From Lachnospiraceae bacterium (lineage in GTDB: Bacteria > Bacillota > Clostridia > Lachnospirales > Lachnospiraceae), in NCBI GenBank assembly GCA_015057205.1, contig SVEW01000056.1, positions 1-14,044 on the forward strand: a stretch of 14,044 bases of DNA. Reading direction: 5' to 3'. The notes under the pieces were generated by a model. It saw nothing but the letters and a program-made list of their open reading frames with translations, had not been told where the DNA came from and did no database searches. Both the position numbers and the translations under genes were made by a program. Below are positions 6,293 through 14,044 of this stretch, piece after piece (within the stretch, counting starts at the first letter, position 1; the number at the start of each line of letters is the position of its first letter).

Positions 6293-6392
6293 ACAAAAAC
6301 CCCCTTCCGTTGTAAAATTCATTTCTATAAATAGTATCGGCTAATTGTTCTGAATACTTTACATAAATGAAAAAGTATTGTATCTTCTTTCC

Positions 6393-7130
6393 TTAATTAT
6401 ACCTTTTTATTGTGAATTTTACAAGCCCTTCTTCTTCACTTATATATAAAGTTAAATAATGATTGTAGTCGCTCATATAGGTATATGTATATAGCTTGTT
6501 TTCCAAATCGTGCGTAAATGGAATCGTTGGATCTGAGTAGGCAAGGGTTATATCCACCAGGGAAGAATTCCAGCGAATCTTCTTTGGAAGGCGCACCCTG
6601 GGTTTGTCAATTGATTCCTCAATGGAAAAGGTGATGGACCATACCATGGCTTCGTTTACGCTGACGGCTACGTCATAAGGATTGTATAGACCAATTTCTA
6701 AAACCGCATCCGTCTGTGGATTGATAAGGCGGATATTGTCCGAAGTACGCTGACCGGGCTTTAATTTAAAGGAGTCTTTCAGACCGTAGTCTTTTAGCGA
6801 GAAACTCCAATCCTTGCTGATTCGGGCATAGGAAAAGGGCAATTGGTATTTTACCCCGTCAAAGCGAAATACGCTATTATTAATATCAAATTTCTTTAAG
6901 CTTAATTTGGCGTTGGCTGCAATCTCCTTTTCCAGTGCCGAAGCGGAAATGTCCGGAAGGTGCTGTTTCTTTGGCTCGGTATCCTTGCTTTCCTGTTTGG
7001 TATTGTTTTCTTTTTTCGTATCTTCGGTACTGACATTCTTATGCGTTGTAGTTGGTGCTTTATCTGCGCAAGCAGTGGTAAAAAGCGCGCACGCACATAG
7101 AAGTGGAAGTAATAATATTCTCTTTTTCAT
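6393..7130 (-). CDS. Putative lipoprotein of unknown function
   Basis: A 245-residue protein with a clear N-terminal export signal: MKKR, a hydrophobic stretch (ILLLPLLCACALF), then TTAC with C21 as the likely lipidated cysteine. The -3 residue is Thr rather than the usual Leu, so the lipobox is imperfect. Residues about 22-58 form a Thr/Lys/Glu-rich hydrophilic tether. Residues about 60-245 form a beta-rich domain with many aromatic residues (FRFDGVKYQLPF, LENKLYTYTY, HYLTLYISEEEG). The frame extends to 7256, but GGAG upstream of the ATG at 7130 and the signal sequence fix the start. It probably sits on the outer face of the membrane. I do not recognise the domain; similar lipoproteins of unknown role are common in Lachnospiraceae. 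It is transcribed divergently from polA. Confidence 0.8.
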   Translation of the reverse strand: MKKRILLLPLLCACALFTTACADKAPTTTHKNVSTEDTKKENNTKQESKDTEPKKQHLPDISASALEKEIAANAKLSLKKFDINNSVFRFDGVKYQLPFSYARISKDWSFSLKDYGLKDSFKLKPGQRTSDNIRLINPQTDAVLEIGLYNPYDVAVSVNEAMVWSITFSIEESIDKPRVRLPKKIRWNSSLVDITLAYSDPTIPFTHDLENKLYTYTYMSDYNHYLTLYISEEEGLVKFTIKRYN

Positions 7131-7163
7131 TTCAAATTCTCCATTGCTTTCATTTATCGCTCC

Positions 7164-7193
7164 ATTATAACTCTTTTTTTGGGGTGCTGTCAA
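7164..7193 (-). promoter_or_regulatory. Consensus promoter of the lipoprotein gene
   Basis: On the minus strand a perfect TTGACA (7188-7193) and a perfect TATAAT (7164-7169) are separated by 18 bases. The expected start lies about 25-30 bases before the lipoprotein ATG at 7130. The same 125-base gap must hold the polA promoter on the other strand, but there I see only weak candidates such as TAAAAT at 7226-7231. Confidence 0.8.
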
Positions 7194-7254
7194 AGTTTTT
7201 GCTTTTCTAATGGTCGCTTTTATTGTAAAATAAGAGACATAGGAGTGTGAAATC

Positions 7255-9885
7255 ATGAATGAGAAACTTGTCTTAATTGACGGAAACAGTATTTTGAACC
7301 GGGCCTTTTACGGAATCCCGGATCTTACTAACAGCGAAGGAATCCATACCAATGCAGTTTATGGATTTTTGAATATTATGTTTAAGATTCTTGCGCAGGA
7401 AAACCCGCAGTACTTAACGGTTGCGTTTGACTTGAAGGCGCCTACCTTCCGGCACAAGATGTTTGAAGCTTATAAAGGCACACGGAAACCTATGGCAGAG
7501 GAATTGGCACAGCAGATTCCGATTATGAAGCAGATGTTGACTGCCATGGGTGTGCGTATTGTGGAACAGGAAGGGTTTGAGGCAGATGATTTATTAGGAA
7601 CCCTTGCTTTTCGCGGGGAGGAAGCGGGCCTGACGGTGAGTCTGATTTCCGGAGACCGGGATATGTTACAGCTTGCAACGGATAAGATTTGTATTCGTAT
7701 TCCGAAGACAAAGCGTAGCGGTACGGAAATTGAAGATTATTTTGCAGACGATGTGAAAGAAGTATATGGCGTAACGCCGAAGGAATTCATTGATGTGAAG
7801 GCATTGATGGGGGATACGGCGGATAATATTCCGGGAATTCCGGGAGTGGGTGAGAAGACGGCCACGGCGTTGATTGCTACCTATGGAAGTATTGAGAATG
7901 CTTATGAGCATCGGGATGAAGTGAAACCAAACCGGGCAAAGGAATCTTTGACGAATCATTATGATTTGGCGGTTATGAGTAAGAAACTGGCTACGATTGT
8001 TACGGATAGTCCGGTGGAACTTGATTTAGAGAAAGCAAGACTTACGGATTTATTTACGGAAGAAGCCTATGTACTTTGCAAGAAACTGGAATTTAAGAAC
8101 TTGCTTTCGAAATTTGAGAAAAAGGGAGAAGTAGAGGATGTTCAGAGCCCTTATAACTGTGCTTTAAGATGTGAAGAGTGGTTACAGTTGGTTGCGAAAG
8201 CTTCCGGAAATAAAGTTGCCCTGATGATATATGAAGGCGGATTGAGCGGTGTACTGCTTGTCAATGACAAAGAGGGCGGTGTGTTCGTACCGGCGGATGA
8301 AGCGGATAAAGAGGCGCTTTTGCAGAGCGTTATTACGGTTTGCGATACGGCTGCGTGTGTAGTTAGTGGGGATGCGAAGGCGTTGATGAAATATCTTCCG
8401 GCAGATGTGAAAGAGAAGGCTTATAGGAATAAGACGTTGCAGGATGTGGGAATTATGGCCTATTTGCTGAATCCGGTACTGGGAGATTATCCTTATGATT
8501 ATTTGGCATCAGAATATCTGGGGCGCATGGTACAGGGAAGAGAAGAATTAGTGGGCAAGAAAGCCCTTTCCACCATGGATGAAGCGGCTGTGACCTACGC
8601 ATTAACGGAAAGCGAAGTGCTTTATCAGGCGGAGCCTGTTTTGCGAAAAGCATTGCAGGAGCAGAATATGGAGGCGCTGTTTGATGATATAGAGATGCCT
8701 CTTGCTTATGTTTTAGATGAAATGGAACAAAATGGTATTCGTGTGGATGCCGATAGTCTTAAGGAATACGGTGAGGCATTGACAGGACGTATTGCGGAGT
8801 TGGAGCAGCAGATATATAGTGAGGCGGGAGCAGAATTTAATATCAATTCTCCGAAACAGCTTGGTGTTATTTTGTTTGAGAAATTACAGATGCCTCATGC
8901 AAAGAAGACGAAGACCGGTTATTCTACGTCTGCGGAAGTGTTGGAAAAACTGGCCGGAGAGTATCCGATTGTGGAGGCGATTTTGGAATATCGGCAGTTG
9001 ACGAAATTAAAGTCTACCTATGCGGATGGATTGGCGAATTATATTGCGCAAGATGGTAGAATACATGGTACCTTTAATCAGACCATTACAGCCACCGGAC
9101 GTATTAGTTCTACGGAGCCGAACCTTCAGAATATTCCGGTTCGTATGGAGCTTGGAAGACAGATTCGTAAAGTTTTTGTTCCGCGGGAAGGGTATGTGTT
9201 TGTGGATGCGGACTATTCACAGATAGAGTTGCGTCTGCTTGCACATTTGTCCGGGGATGAGAAGCTGTTGGAAGCTTTTCGCAGTGGAAAAGATATTCAT
9301 GCGTCTACGGCTGCTCAGGTTTTCCATGTGCCGTTTGATGAGGTGACACCGGAACTTCGCCGGAATGCGAAAGCAGTGAATTTTGGTATTGTGTATGGAA
9401 TTAGCGCTTTTGGATTGAGTCAGGATTTGGATATTCCGGTAAAAGAGGCGGATGCTTACATTAAGAGTTATTTCGAAACGTATCCTTCTATTAAAGGATA
9501 TCTGGATGGATTAATTGAAAGTGCAAAGACTACCGGGTATGCAGAAACATTATATCATAGAAGACGTCCTATGCCGGAACTTTTGTCTAAGAACTTCATG
9601 CAGCGTTCTTTTGGAGAGCGGGTTGCTATGAATGCACCGATTCAGGGAACGGCAGCGGATATTATGAAGATTGCCATGATTCGAGTAAGTGAACGACTTC
9701 GGAAAGAAAATTTGGAATCAAAATTGCTGGTGCAGGTACACGACGAGCTGCTGATTGAGGCGAAGGTGGAAGAGACGCAGCAGGTTTGCAACCTGTTGAC
9801 AGAAGAGATGGCAGCGGCAGCAGAACTATCCGTTGAACTTCTGGTGGATGCTCACGAAGGAAAGAATTGGTACGAGGCGAAATAG
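7255..9885 (+). CDS. polA: DNA polymerase I
   Basis: An 876-residue protein of full family length. AGGAG at 7241-7245 precedes the ATG. Residues 1-290 are the 5'-3' flap nuclease that removes RNA primers. Its acidic metal-site residues include D9, D59, D111 and D112 (EADD), D134 and D136 (GDRD), and D187 and D190 (GDTADNIPGIPGVGEKT). Residues about 300-470 correspond to the 3'-5' exonuclease fold but lack the DxE and other catalytic acids (ALMIYEGG where DTET is expected), so proofreading should be absent, as in Bacillus PolA. The polymerase domain follows: motif A DADYSQIELR with D653, motif B with R703, K706, F710 and Y714, and motif C VHDE with D830 and E831. It fills gaps in Okazaki fragments and excision repair. 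It heads a packed operon; coaE starts one base after its stop. Confidence 0.98.
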   Translation: MNEKLVLIDGNSILNRAFYGIPDLTNSEGIHTNAVYGFLNIMFKILAQENPQYLTVAFDLKAPTFRHKMFEAYKGTRKPMAEELAQQIPIMKQMLTAMGVRIVEQEGFEADDLLGTLAFRGEEAGLTVSLISGDRDMLQLATDKICIRIPKTKRSGTEIEDYFADDVKEVYGVTPKEFIDVKALMGDTADNIPGIPGVGEKTATALIATYGSIENAYEHRDEVKPNRAKESLTNHYDLAVMSKKLATIVTDSPVELDLEKARLTDLFTEEAYVLCKKLEFKNLLSKFEKKGEVEDVQSPYNCALRCEEWLQLVAKASGNKVALMIYEGGLSGVLLVNDKEGGVFVPADEADKEALLQSVITVCDTAACVVSGDAKALMKYLPADVKEKAYRNKTLQDVGIMAYLLNPVLGDYPYDYLASEYLGRMVQGREELVGKKALSTMDEAAVTYALTESEVLYQAEPVLRKALQEQNMEALFDDIEMPLAYVLDEMEQNGIRVDADSLKEYGEALTGRIAELEQQIYSEAGAEFNINSPKQLGVILFEKLQMPHAKKTKTGYSTSAEVLEKLAGEYPIVEAILEYRQLTKLKSTYADGLANYIAQDGRIHGTFNQTITATGRISSTEPNLQNIPVRMELGRQIRKVFVPREGYVFVDADYSQIELRLLAHLSGDEKLLEAFRSGKDIHASTAAQVFHVPFDEVTPELRRNAKAVNFGIVYGISAFGLSQDLDIPVKEADAYIKSYFETYPSIKGYLDGLIESAKTTGYAETLYHRRRPMPELLSKNFMQRSFGERVAMNAPIQGTAADIMKIAMIRVSERLRKENLESKLLVQVHDELLIEAKVEETQQVCNLLTEEMAAAAELSVELLVDAHEGKNWYEAK

Positions 9886-9886
9886 G

Positions 9887-10486
9887 ATGATACTTGGTGT
9901 AACAGGCGGCGTGGGAGCCGGCAAATCTGTGATTTTGGAATATTTGAAACAGGAATATGGGGCTAAGGTTCTGATGGCAGATGATATTGCAAAGGAATTG
10001 TTAGAACCCGGAGCAGAAGCACTTTTGGAATTACAAAAGATATTTCCGGCAGAAGTTTTTACGAAAGAAGGGGCCATAGATCGAGAGGCCATGGCAGCAT
10101 TCATTTTTCAAAAGCCGGAGAAGCGGACGGAGATGAATGCAGTGGTTTTTCCGTTGGTGCGAAAGCGAATTTGTGATGAAATACAAAAAAGTGAAACGAC
10201 GGATATGGTGGTAATTGAAGCTGCTTTATTAATTGAAGAACATTACGATGAAATTTGTGACGTGATGTGGTATATTTATAGTAGTGAAAAGAATCGGCGT
10301 GAACGATTGGCTGACAACCGGGGATATTCACAGGAACGAATTACGGCGATGTTTCAGAGTCAGCTTTCGGAAGAGGCCTTCCGGGAAGGCTGCGATTTTG
10401 TGATAAATAACGATGGAAGTCTAGAAGATACCTATGCGCAGATAAAGGAGAATATACGAACATGGAAAGACAAGATGGAGCGTTAG
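9887..10486 (+). CDS. coaE: Dephospho-CoA kinase
   Basis: A 199-residue protein of the usual CoaE length. It catalyses the last step of coenzyme A synthesis, ATP-dependent phosphorylation of the ribose 3'-OH of dephospho-CoA. The P-loop GGVGAGKS is at residues 7-14. Also typical are the substrate-lid region with LMADDIAKELLEPG, the PLVRKRI helix, VVIEAALLIEE, and the C-terminal FVINNDGSLEDT. The start is ATG 9887, one base after the polA stop, with GAGG in the end of polA as ribosome site; the longer frame from 9833 lies inside polA and is rejected. Its 3' end overlaps the next gene by 25 bases. A polA-coaE neighbourhood is common in Firmicutes. Confidence 0.96.
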   Translation: MILGVTGGVGAGKSVILEYLKQEYGAKVLMADDIAKELLEPGAEALLELQKIFPAEVFTKEGAIDREAMAAFIFQKPEKRTEMNAVVFPLVRKRICDEIQKSETTDMVVIEAALLIEEHYDEICDVMWYIYSSEKNRRERLADNRGYSQERITAMFQSQLSEEAFREGCDFVINNDGSLEDTYAQIKENIRTWKDKMER

Positions 10487-12573
10487 TGTTTGGTTTGGAT
10501 ATCGGAACCAGAAACGTGGTAGGAACGGTGGGTTACAAGAAAGAAGATGAATTTTTTGTTGTGGCACAGTGCAATGAGGAGCATGAGACCCGTTCCATGT
10601 TAGATGGACAGATTCATGATATCGGACGTGTGGGACGCACAATTGGAAAAGTAAAGAATCAGCTTGAGGAACTTGCGGATACAACGCTTTCGGACGTATG
10701 TATTGCTGCGGCTGGTCGTGTACTGAAAACGGAGGAAGTTCGTGTAGATTATGAATTTCCGGAGGAACAGGTAGTTACCAGCGAGGATATTCACAATTTG
10801 GAATTAATGGGTGTGGAAGAGGCCCAGCAGAAATTGAATGAGGAAAATGATACGAAGTTCCGCTTTTATTGCGTTGGATACTCGGTTGTGCGTTATTACT
10901 TAAATGACGACCCGATTTCCAACTTAGAGAGTCATAAGGCTGAGAAGATTACGGCAGATGTGATTGCAACCTTTTTGCCGGAGGATGTAGTAGATGGATT
11001 GTATTCAGCAGTGAATGCAGCCGGTTTGGAAGTGGCAAATCTGACTTTAGAGCCTATTGCCGCTATTAATGTGGCAATTCCGGAAGCCTTTCGTCTGCTG
11101 AACATTGCTCTTGTGGATGTAGGTGCCGGTACCTCCGATATTTCTATCACCCGAGACGGAAGTATTATTGCTTATGGTATGATTCCGCATGCAGGAGATG
11201 AAATTACGGAACTTTTGGTACAGCATTATCTGGTGGATTTTAAGACAGCTGAGCATATTAAACGGACCAGTACCTTTGAGGATACCATTACGTATCAGGA
11301 TATCATGATGCTTGAGCATAAGATCCCGTCAAAAGAGGTGTGGGAGTTGGTAGAACCGCTGGTTGACAAGATTACCACAGAAGTGGCCGCTAAAATTATA
11401 GAATTAAATGGTGATCAGAGTGTTAGTGCCTGCTTCGTAGTTGGTGGTGGTGGAAAAGTGCATGGATTTACTTCTATGCTCGCGGATAAGTTAGGAATTG
11501 CCAAGGAGCGTGTGGCTCTTCGTGGTGAGGAAGTTCTTCAGAAGGTTCATTTTGAACAGGAAGAGATTCAGAAAGATCCGTTGATTGTTACACCGGTTGG
11601 TATTTGTCTTAACTATTATGATCAGACGAATAATTTCATTTTCGTTCGATTTAATGGGGAACGAATGAAACTTTATGATAATAATAAATTAACCGTTATG
11701 GATGCGGCAATGCAGGCCGGATTCCCGACAAATCAGTTGTTTCCGCGTCGTGGAACGGAAATCAATTTTACCGTTAATGGGAAACCGCGTATTGTACGCG
11801 GTGGTAGTGGTGAGTCAGCCATTGTGAAAGTAAACGGTAAACAGGTAAGCCTGTCTACGCCGATTTATTCCAACGTAGAGATTGAGATTATTCCTTCCAC
11901 GGAAGGAAGTAAGGCAAGTTGCACCATTGGTGATTTGCAGGAATATACCAAAGAGGATATCGCTTTTGTTGTAAACGGAAGAACCGTTGTTTGCCCGAAA
12001 TTTGTGGAGGTAAACGGTAGCTTAGAACCTTCTACCTACGAGGTTAAAGAGGGTGACCGCATTGAGTTACGCAATTATTATACGGTAGAACAGCTCTGTG
12101 AGTTTATGGATGTGGAAATTGATGCGGACAGAGAAATTTTAGTGAATAATGTACCGGAGAAACTTGAAACGCTGGTATATGAGAATTTTACAGTGAACTG
12201 GACGCAGACCGGATCTAAGATGCATTATGACGAAGGACCGGAGCAAGAAGTAAGTCCGGTATCGGATGTGGAAGAAACCGTGGATGAGATTGTTAACGAT
12301 CTTCCAAGTGAGATTGCGCCGACAATTCAGCAGGAGAAGGTGGAAGTGAAGCCGGAAGAAACCATCGCTATGAACGTTACAGTGAATGGGACGCCGATTA
12401 TTCTAACGGGACGTAAAGATTACATGTTTGTGGATATTTTTGAACACATTCATTTTGATATTAATGAAGCTCATGGTCGTTCTGTGGAGACTCTGGTAAA
12501 CGGACAGGTGGCTACCTATACCCAGCCTCTGAATGAAGGGGATAAAGTCGAAGTGCATTGGGTGGAGAATTAG
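10462..12573 (+). CDS. FtsA-like actin-fold ATPase with repeated beta-grasp-like C-terminal extension
   Basis: A 703-residue protein, far longer than FtsA (about 420). AAGGAG at 10445-10450 precedes the ATG, inside coaE. Residues about 7-385 show the actin/FtsA/PilM nucleotide site: phosphate-1 loop GLDIGTRNVVG (11-21), phosphate-2 loop VDVGAGTSDIS (218-228), and adenosine motif FVVGGGGKVHGF (325-336). An FtsA-type SHS2 insertion plausibly lies near 85-195. Residues about 391-477, 502-580 and 638-700 look like three diverged units, each with VNG strands, a short helix (TVMDAAMQA, TVEQLCEFM, FVDIFEHI) and a closing VNG...GD.VE-type strand, reminiscent of ThiS/TGS beta-grasp folds. An acidic Glu/Val-rich linker (about 590-635) precedes the last unit. 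The usual FtsA amphipathic membrane tail is not evident. Cytoskeletal or envelope function is inferred from the fold only; it is probably not the cell-division FtsA itself, since ftsZ is not adjacent. Confidence 0.85.
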   Translation: MERQDGALVFGLDIGTRNVVGTVGYKKEDEFFVVAQCNEEHETRSMLDGQIHDIGRVGRTIGKVKNQLEELADTTLSDVCIAAAGRVLKTEEVRVDYEFPEEQVVTSEDIHNLELMGVEEAQQKLNEENDTKFRFYCVGYSVVRYYLNDDPISNLESHKAEKITADVIATFLPEDVVDGLYSAVNAAGLEVANLTLEPIAAINVAIPEAFRLLNIALVDVGAGTSDISITRDGSIIAYGMIPHAGDEITELLVQHYLVDFKTAEHIKRTSTFEDTITYQDIMMLEHKIPSKEVWELVEPLVDKITTEVAAKIIELNGDQSVSACFVVGGGGKVHGFTSMLADKLGIAKERVALRGEEVLQKVHFEQEEIQKDPLIVTPVGICLNYYDQTNNFIFVRFNGERMKLYDNNKLTVMDAAMQAGFPTNQLFPRRGTEINFTVNGKPRIVRGGSGESAIVKVNGKQVSLSTPIYSNVEIEIIPSTEGSKASCTIGDLQEYTKEDIAFVVNGRTVVCPKFVEVNGSLEPSTYEVKEGDRIELRNYYTVEQLCEFMDVEIDADREILVNNVPEKLETLVYENFTVNWTQTGSKMHYDEGPEQEVSPVSDVEETVDEIVNDLPSEIAPTIQQEKVEVKPEETIAMNVTVNGTPIILTGRKDYMFVDIFEHIHFDINEAHGRSVETLVNGQVATYTQPLNEGDKVEVHWVEN

Positions 12574-12591
12574 TTAGAAACGAGTGAATAA

Positions 12592-13389
12592 ATGAGATTA
12601 ACAAGTATTGCAAGTGGCAGCAGTGGAAACTGCATATATATAGGAACCGATAATACGCATCTTTTGGTGGATGCGGGAATCAGCTGTAAGCGAATTGTGG
12701 CGGGATTGACGGATTTATCCATTAAGCCGGAGGAAGTGGGGGGCATTTTGATTACCCACGAGCACAGCGATCATATTCAAGGACTGGGTGTATTGTCTCG
12801 TAAATATGGAATTCCAATTTACGCAACACCGGGAACCACCAAGGGAATTTTAAGTTATTCTTCTCTTGGGAAGTTTGATGAAAGTCTGGTACACCCTATT
12901 ACCTGCGGAGTGGATTTTACCATCGGAGATATTGTGATTGAAGCGTTTCCGATTCCTCACGATGCCAATGAGCCCTGTGCTTTTGTGGCTTCCCATGGGA
13001 AAAAGAAAGTTGCGGTGGCTACGGATATTGGTATGTATGATGAAGAGATTGTACGTCACTTGTCGGGACTGGATGCGCTGTTGTTAGAGGCCAATCATGA
13101 TGTGAAGATGCTTCAGGTTGGTAGTTATCCTTATTATCTGAAACAGCGTATTCTTGGAAATCGAGGACACTTGTCAAACGAGAATTCCGGCCGATTGTTA
13201 AGTAGGATTCTGCACGATCGTTTTCAGGGGGTGCTTTTGGGACATCTTTCCAAAGAAAATAATTATGAACGATTAGCCTACGAGACGGTAAAAATGGAAG
13301 TGACGTTGGGAGATTGCCCTTACAATGGTGACGATTTCCCGATAGCCGTTGCGAAGCGCGACGAACCATCGGAAATCATTTTCGTCTAG
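12592..13389 (+). CDS. yycJ: MBL-fold metallo-hydrolase of the YycJ/WalJ family
   Basis: A 265-residue protein of family length, starting MRLTSIASGSSGNC, the signature opening of YycJ/WalJ proteins. The metallo-beta-lactamase site is complete: D27 in LLVDAG, THEHSDH (55-61, giving H56, H58, D60 and H61), H123 in PIPHDA, D145 in ATDIG, and C-terminal histidines H193 and H218 in the GHLS motifs. The family probably acts as a DNA nuclease or phosphodiesterase; in Bacillus it sits in the walRK cluster and affects coordination of cell division with replication. Here it instead follows polA, coaE and the FtsA-like gene by 18 bases, which fits a DNA-linked role. Ribosome site is weak (ACGAG). Its last 14 bases overlap the convergent dinB. 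Confidence 0.92.
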   Translation: MRLTSIASGSSGNCIYIGTDNTHLLVDAGISCKRIVAGLTDLSIKPEEVGGILITHEHSDHIQGLGVLSRKYGIPIYATPGTTKGILSYSSLGKFDESLVHPITCGVDFTIGDIVIEAFPIPHDANEPCAFVASHGKKKVAVATDIGMYDEEIVRHLSGLDALLLEANHDVKMLQVGSYPYYLKQRILGNRGHLSNENSGRLLSRILHDRFQGVLLGHLSKENNYERLAYETVKMEVTLGDCPYNGDDFPIAVAKRDEPSEIIFV

Positions 13390-14044
13390 GTTTATAGGTA
13401 TTGTTAAGTAAGGTTGCCCGTTTTATGGAGTCATCTCCATAGCGGGCTCGTACTTTATCTATGGCAGCGTCTAATTTTTCTAATTTCTCATGTTTCCCAT
13501 TATCGAATAAATCATATTGATAAGAGGTGCCTTCTTCGGCCTTGGCAGTAGCAACTCCTAACAAACGAATGGGGGTATGGTCCCATAATTCATCGAACAG
13601 GCGACTGACTTCTACATACAACTCTTGTGTGACATTGGTGTTGGAATAAAGGGAAGTCTGGCGGGAGTGATCCTCAAAATCCGTGTTGCGGATGGTGACG
13701 GATACTACGCCGGCTTTCTTCTTGTCATAACGCAGGCGACTGGCAACAGTTTCACATAAGGATAACAGGATTTCCTTGGCTTGGACAGCGTCGGTAATGT
13801 CCTCTGAAAGAGTGGTGGCGTTGCTGTAGCCTTTCGTCTCGGGGGTATGTGAAAATTCGTCATCGGAGCAGTGGCCGTTGGCGTATTGCCAGGCTGTAAG
13901 CCCCATTTTGCCAAGATGATTCTGAAGCAAAATGGGGTCGCTTTGCGCCAGGGCGCCGATGGTGTGGATGCCAAGGGAATGAAGTCGCTTGGCGGTGCTT
14001 TTGCCAACGAATAATAAGTCTTGTATTGGCAGTGGCCACATTTT
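13376..14044 (-). CDS. dinB: DNA polymerase IV, C-terminal part (5' end beyond window)
   Basis: The frame is open to the right edge, so about 222 codons of the C-terminal half are visible and the catalytic palm is missing from view. The visible part begins with the thumb helix-hairpin-helix region (LLFVGKSTAKRLHSLGI...IGALA), continues with HTPETKGYSNATTLSED, the usual junction into the little-finger domain, and carries the clamp-binding pentapeptide QYDLF near the C-terminus, matching the QxxLF consensus for beta-clamp contact. Pol IV is the error-prone Y-family enzyme that bypasses damaged templates. It ends with TGA at 13376-13378, inside the 3' end of the yycJ-like gene. The LexA-box status cannot be judged because its promoter lies outside the window. 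Confidence 0.93.
   Translation of the reverse strand, partial: KMWPLPIQDLLFVGKSTAKRLHSLGIHTIGALAQSDPILLQNHLGKMGLTAWQYANGHCSDDEFSHTPETKGYSNATTLSEDITDAVQAKEILLSLCETVASRLRYDKKKAGVVSVTIRNTDFEDHSRQTSLYSNTNVTQELYVEVSRLFDELWDHTPIRLLGVATAKAEEGTSYQYDLFDNGKHEKLEKLDAAIDKVRARYGDDSIKRATLLNNTYKPRRK

Noticed and set aside
6353..6379. 8-bp inverted repeat AATACTTT/AAAGTATT after the lipoprotein gene
   Set aside because: All but two pairs are A-T and no U-tract follows on the minus strand, so it is unlikely to be an intrinsic terminator; AT-rich spacer can give this by chance.
9833..9886. Longer N-terminus for coaE
   Set aside because: The extension lies inside polA, and the CoaE family starts directly with the beta strand before the P-loop, as encoded from 9887.
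1..14044. Mobile element, prophage, CRISPR or toxin-antitoxin content
   Set aside because: No transposase, integrase, direct repeat array, or small gene pair of that kind was seen; base composition and gene style look uniform, and the tRNA genes are intact with no duplicated 3' ends suggesting an integrated element.

Overview
The window reads as an ordinary chromosomal stretch of a low-to-moderate GC Firmicute, most likely a Clostridia/Lachnospiraceae-type anaerobe. This is inferred from purine-rich GGAGG-type ribosome sites, TTGACA/TATAAT promoters, U-tract terminators, tRNA genes without an encoded CCA (clear for tRNA-Leu), and the families present: a PolA with a degenerate proofreading domain, an M42 aminopeptidase, a YycJ-type MBL hydrolase and an FtsA-like ATPase beside polA and coaE. 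I see no phage, IS, CRISPR, integron or plasmid signature.

Left part (1-2816): the C-terminal end of an unidentified membrane protein lies on the plus strand. On the minus strand follow a small cysteine-rich protein, tRNA-Thr(GGU) with its own promoter and terminator, and a lytic transglycosylase without a signal peptide. A compact divergent promoter region then leads into a diacylglycerol-kinase-family lipid kinase on the plus strand, followed by tRNA-Leu(CAA) with promoter and terminator.

Middle (2817-7254): a small zinc-dependent phospholipase C-like protein is followed two bases later by an O-antigen-ligase-like polytopic membrane protein, and then by an M42 metallo-aminopeptidase that ends at a bidirectional terminator. 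Facing these on the minus strand are a short basic protein of unknown function and a lipoprotein of unknown function with a consensus-like promoter.

Right part (7255-14044): a tightly packed plus-strand operon carries polA (DNA polymerase I), coaE (dephospho-CoA kinase), an FtsA-like actin-fold protein with a long repeated C-terminal extension, and a YycJ/WalJ-type MBL hydrolase. Its end overlaps by 14 bases the 3' end of a convergent dinB (DNA polymerase IV), which runs off the window.

The most interesting item is the FtsA-like protein. After an actin-type ATPase core it carries about 310 residues that look like three diverged VNG/GD-containing units, resembling beta-grasp (ThiS/TGS-like) modules. 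I see no clear undescribed multi-gene system; the other findings are modest.
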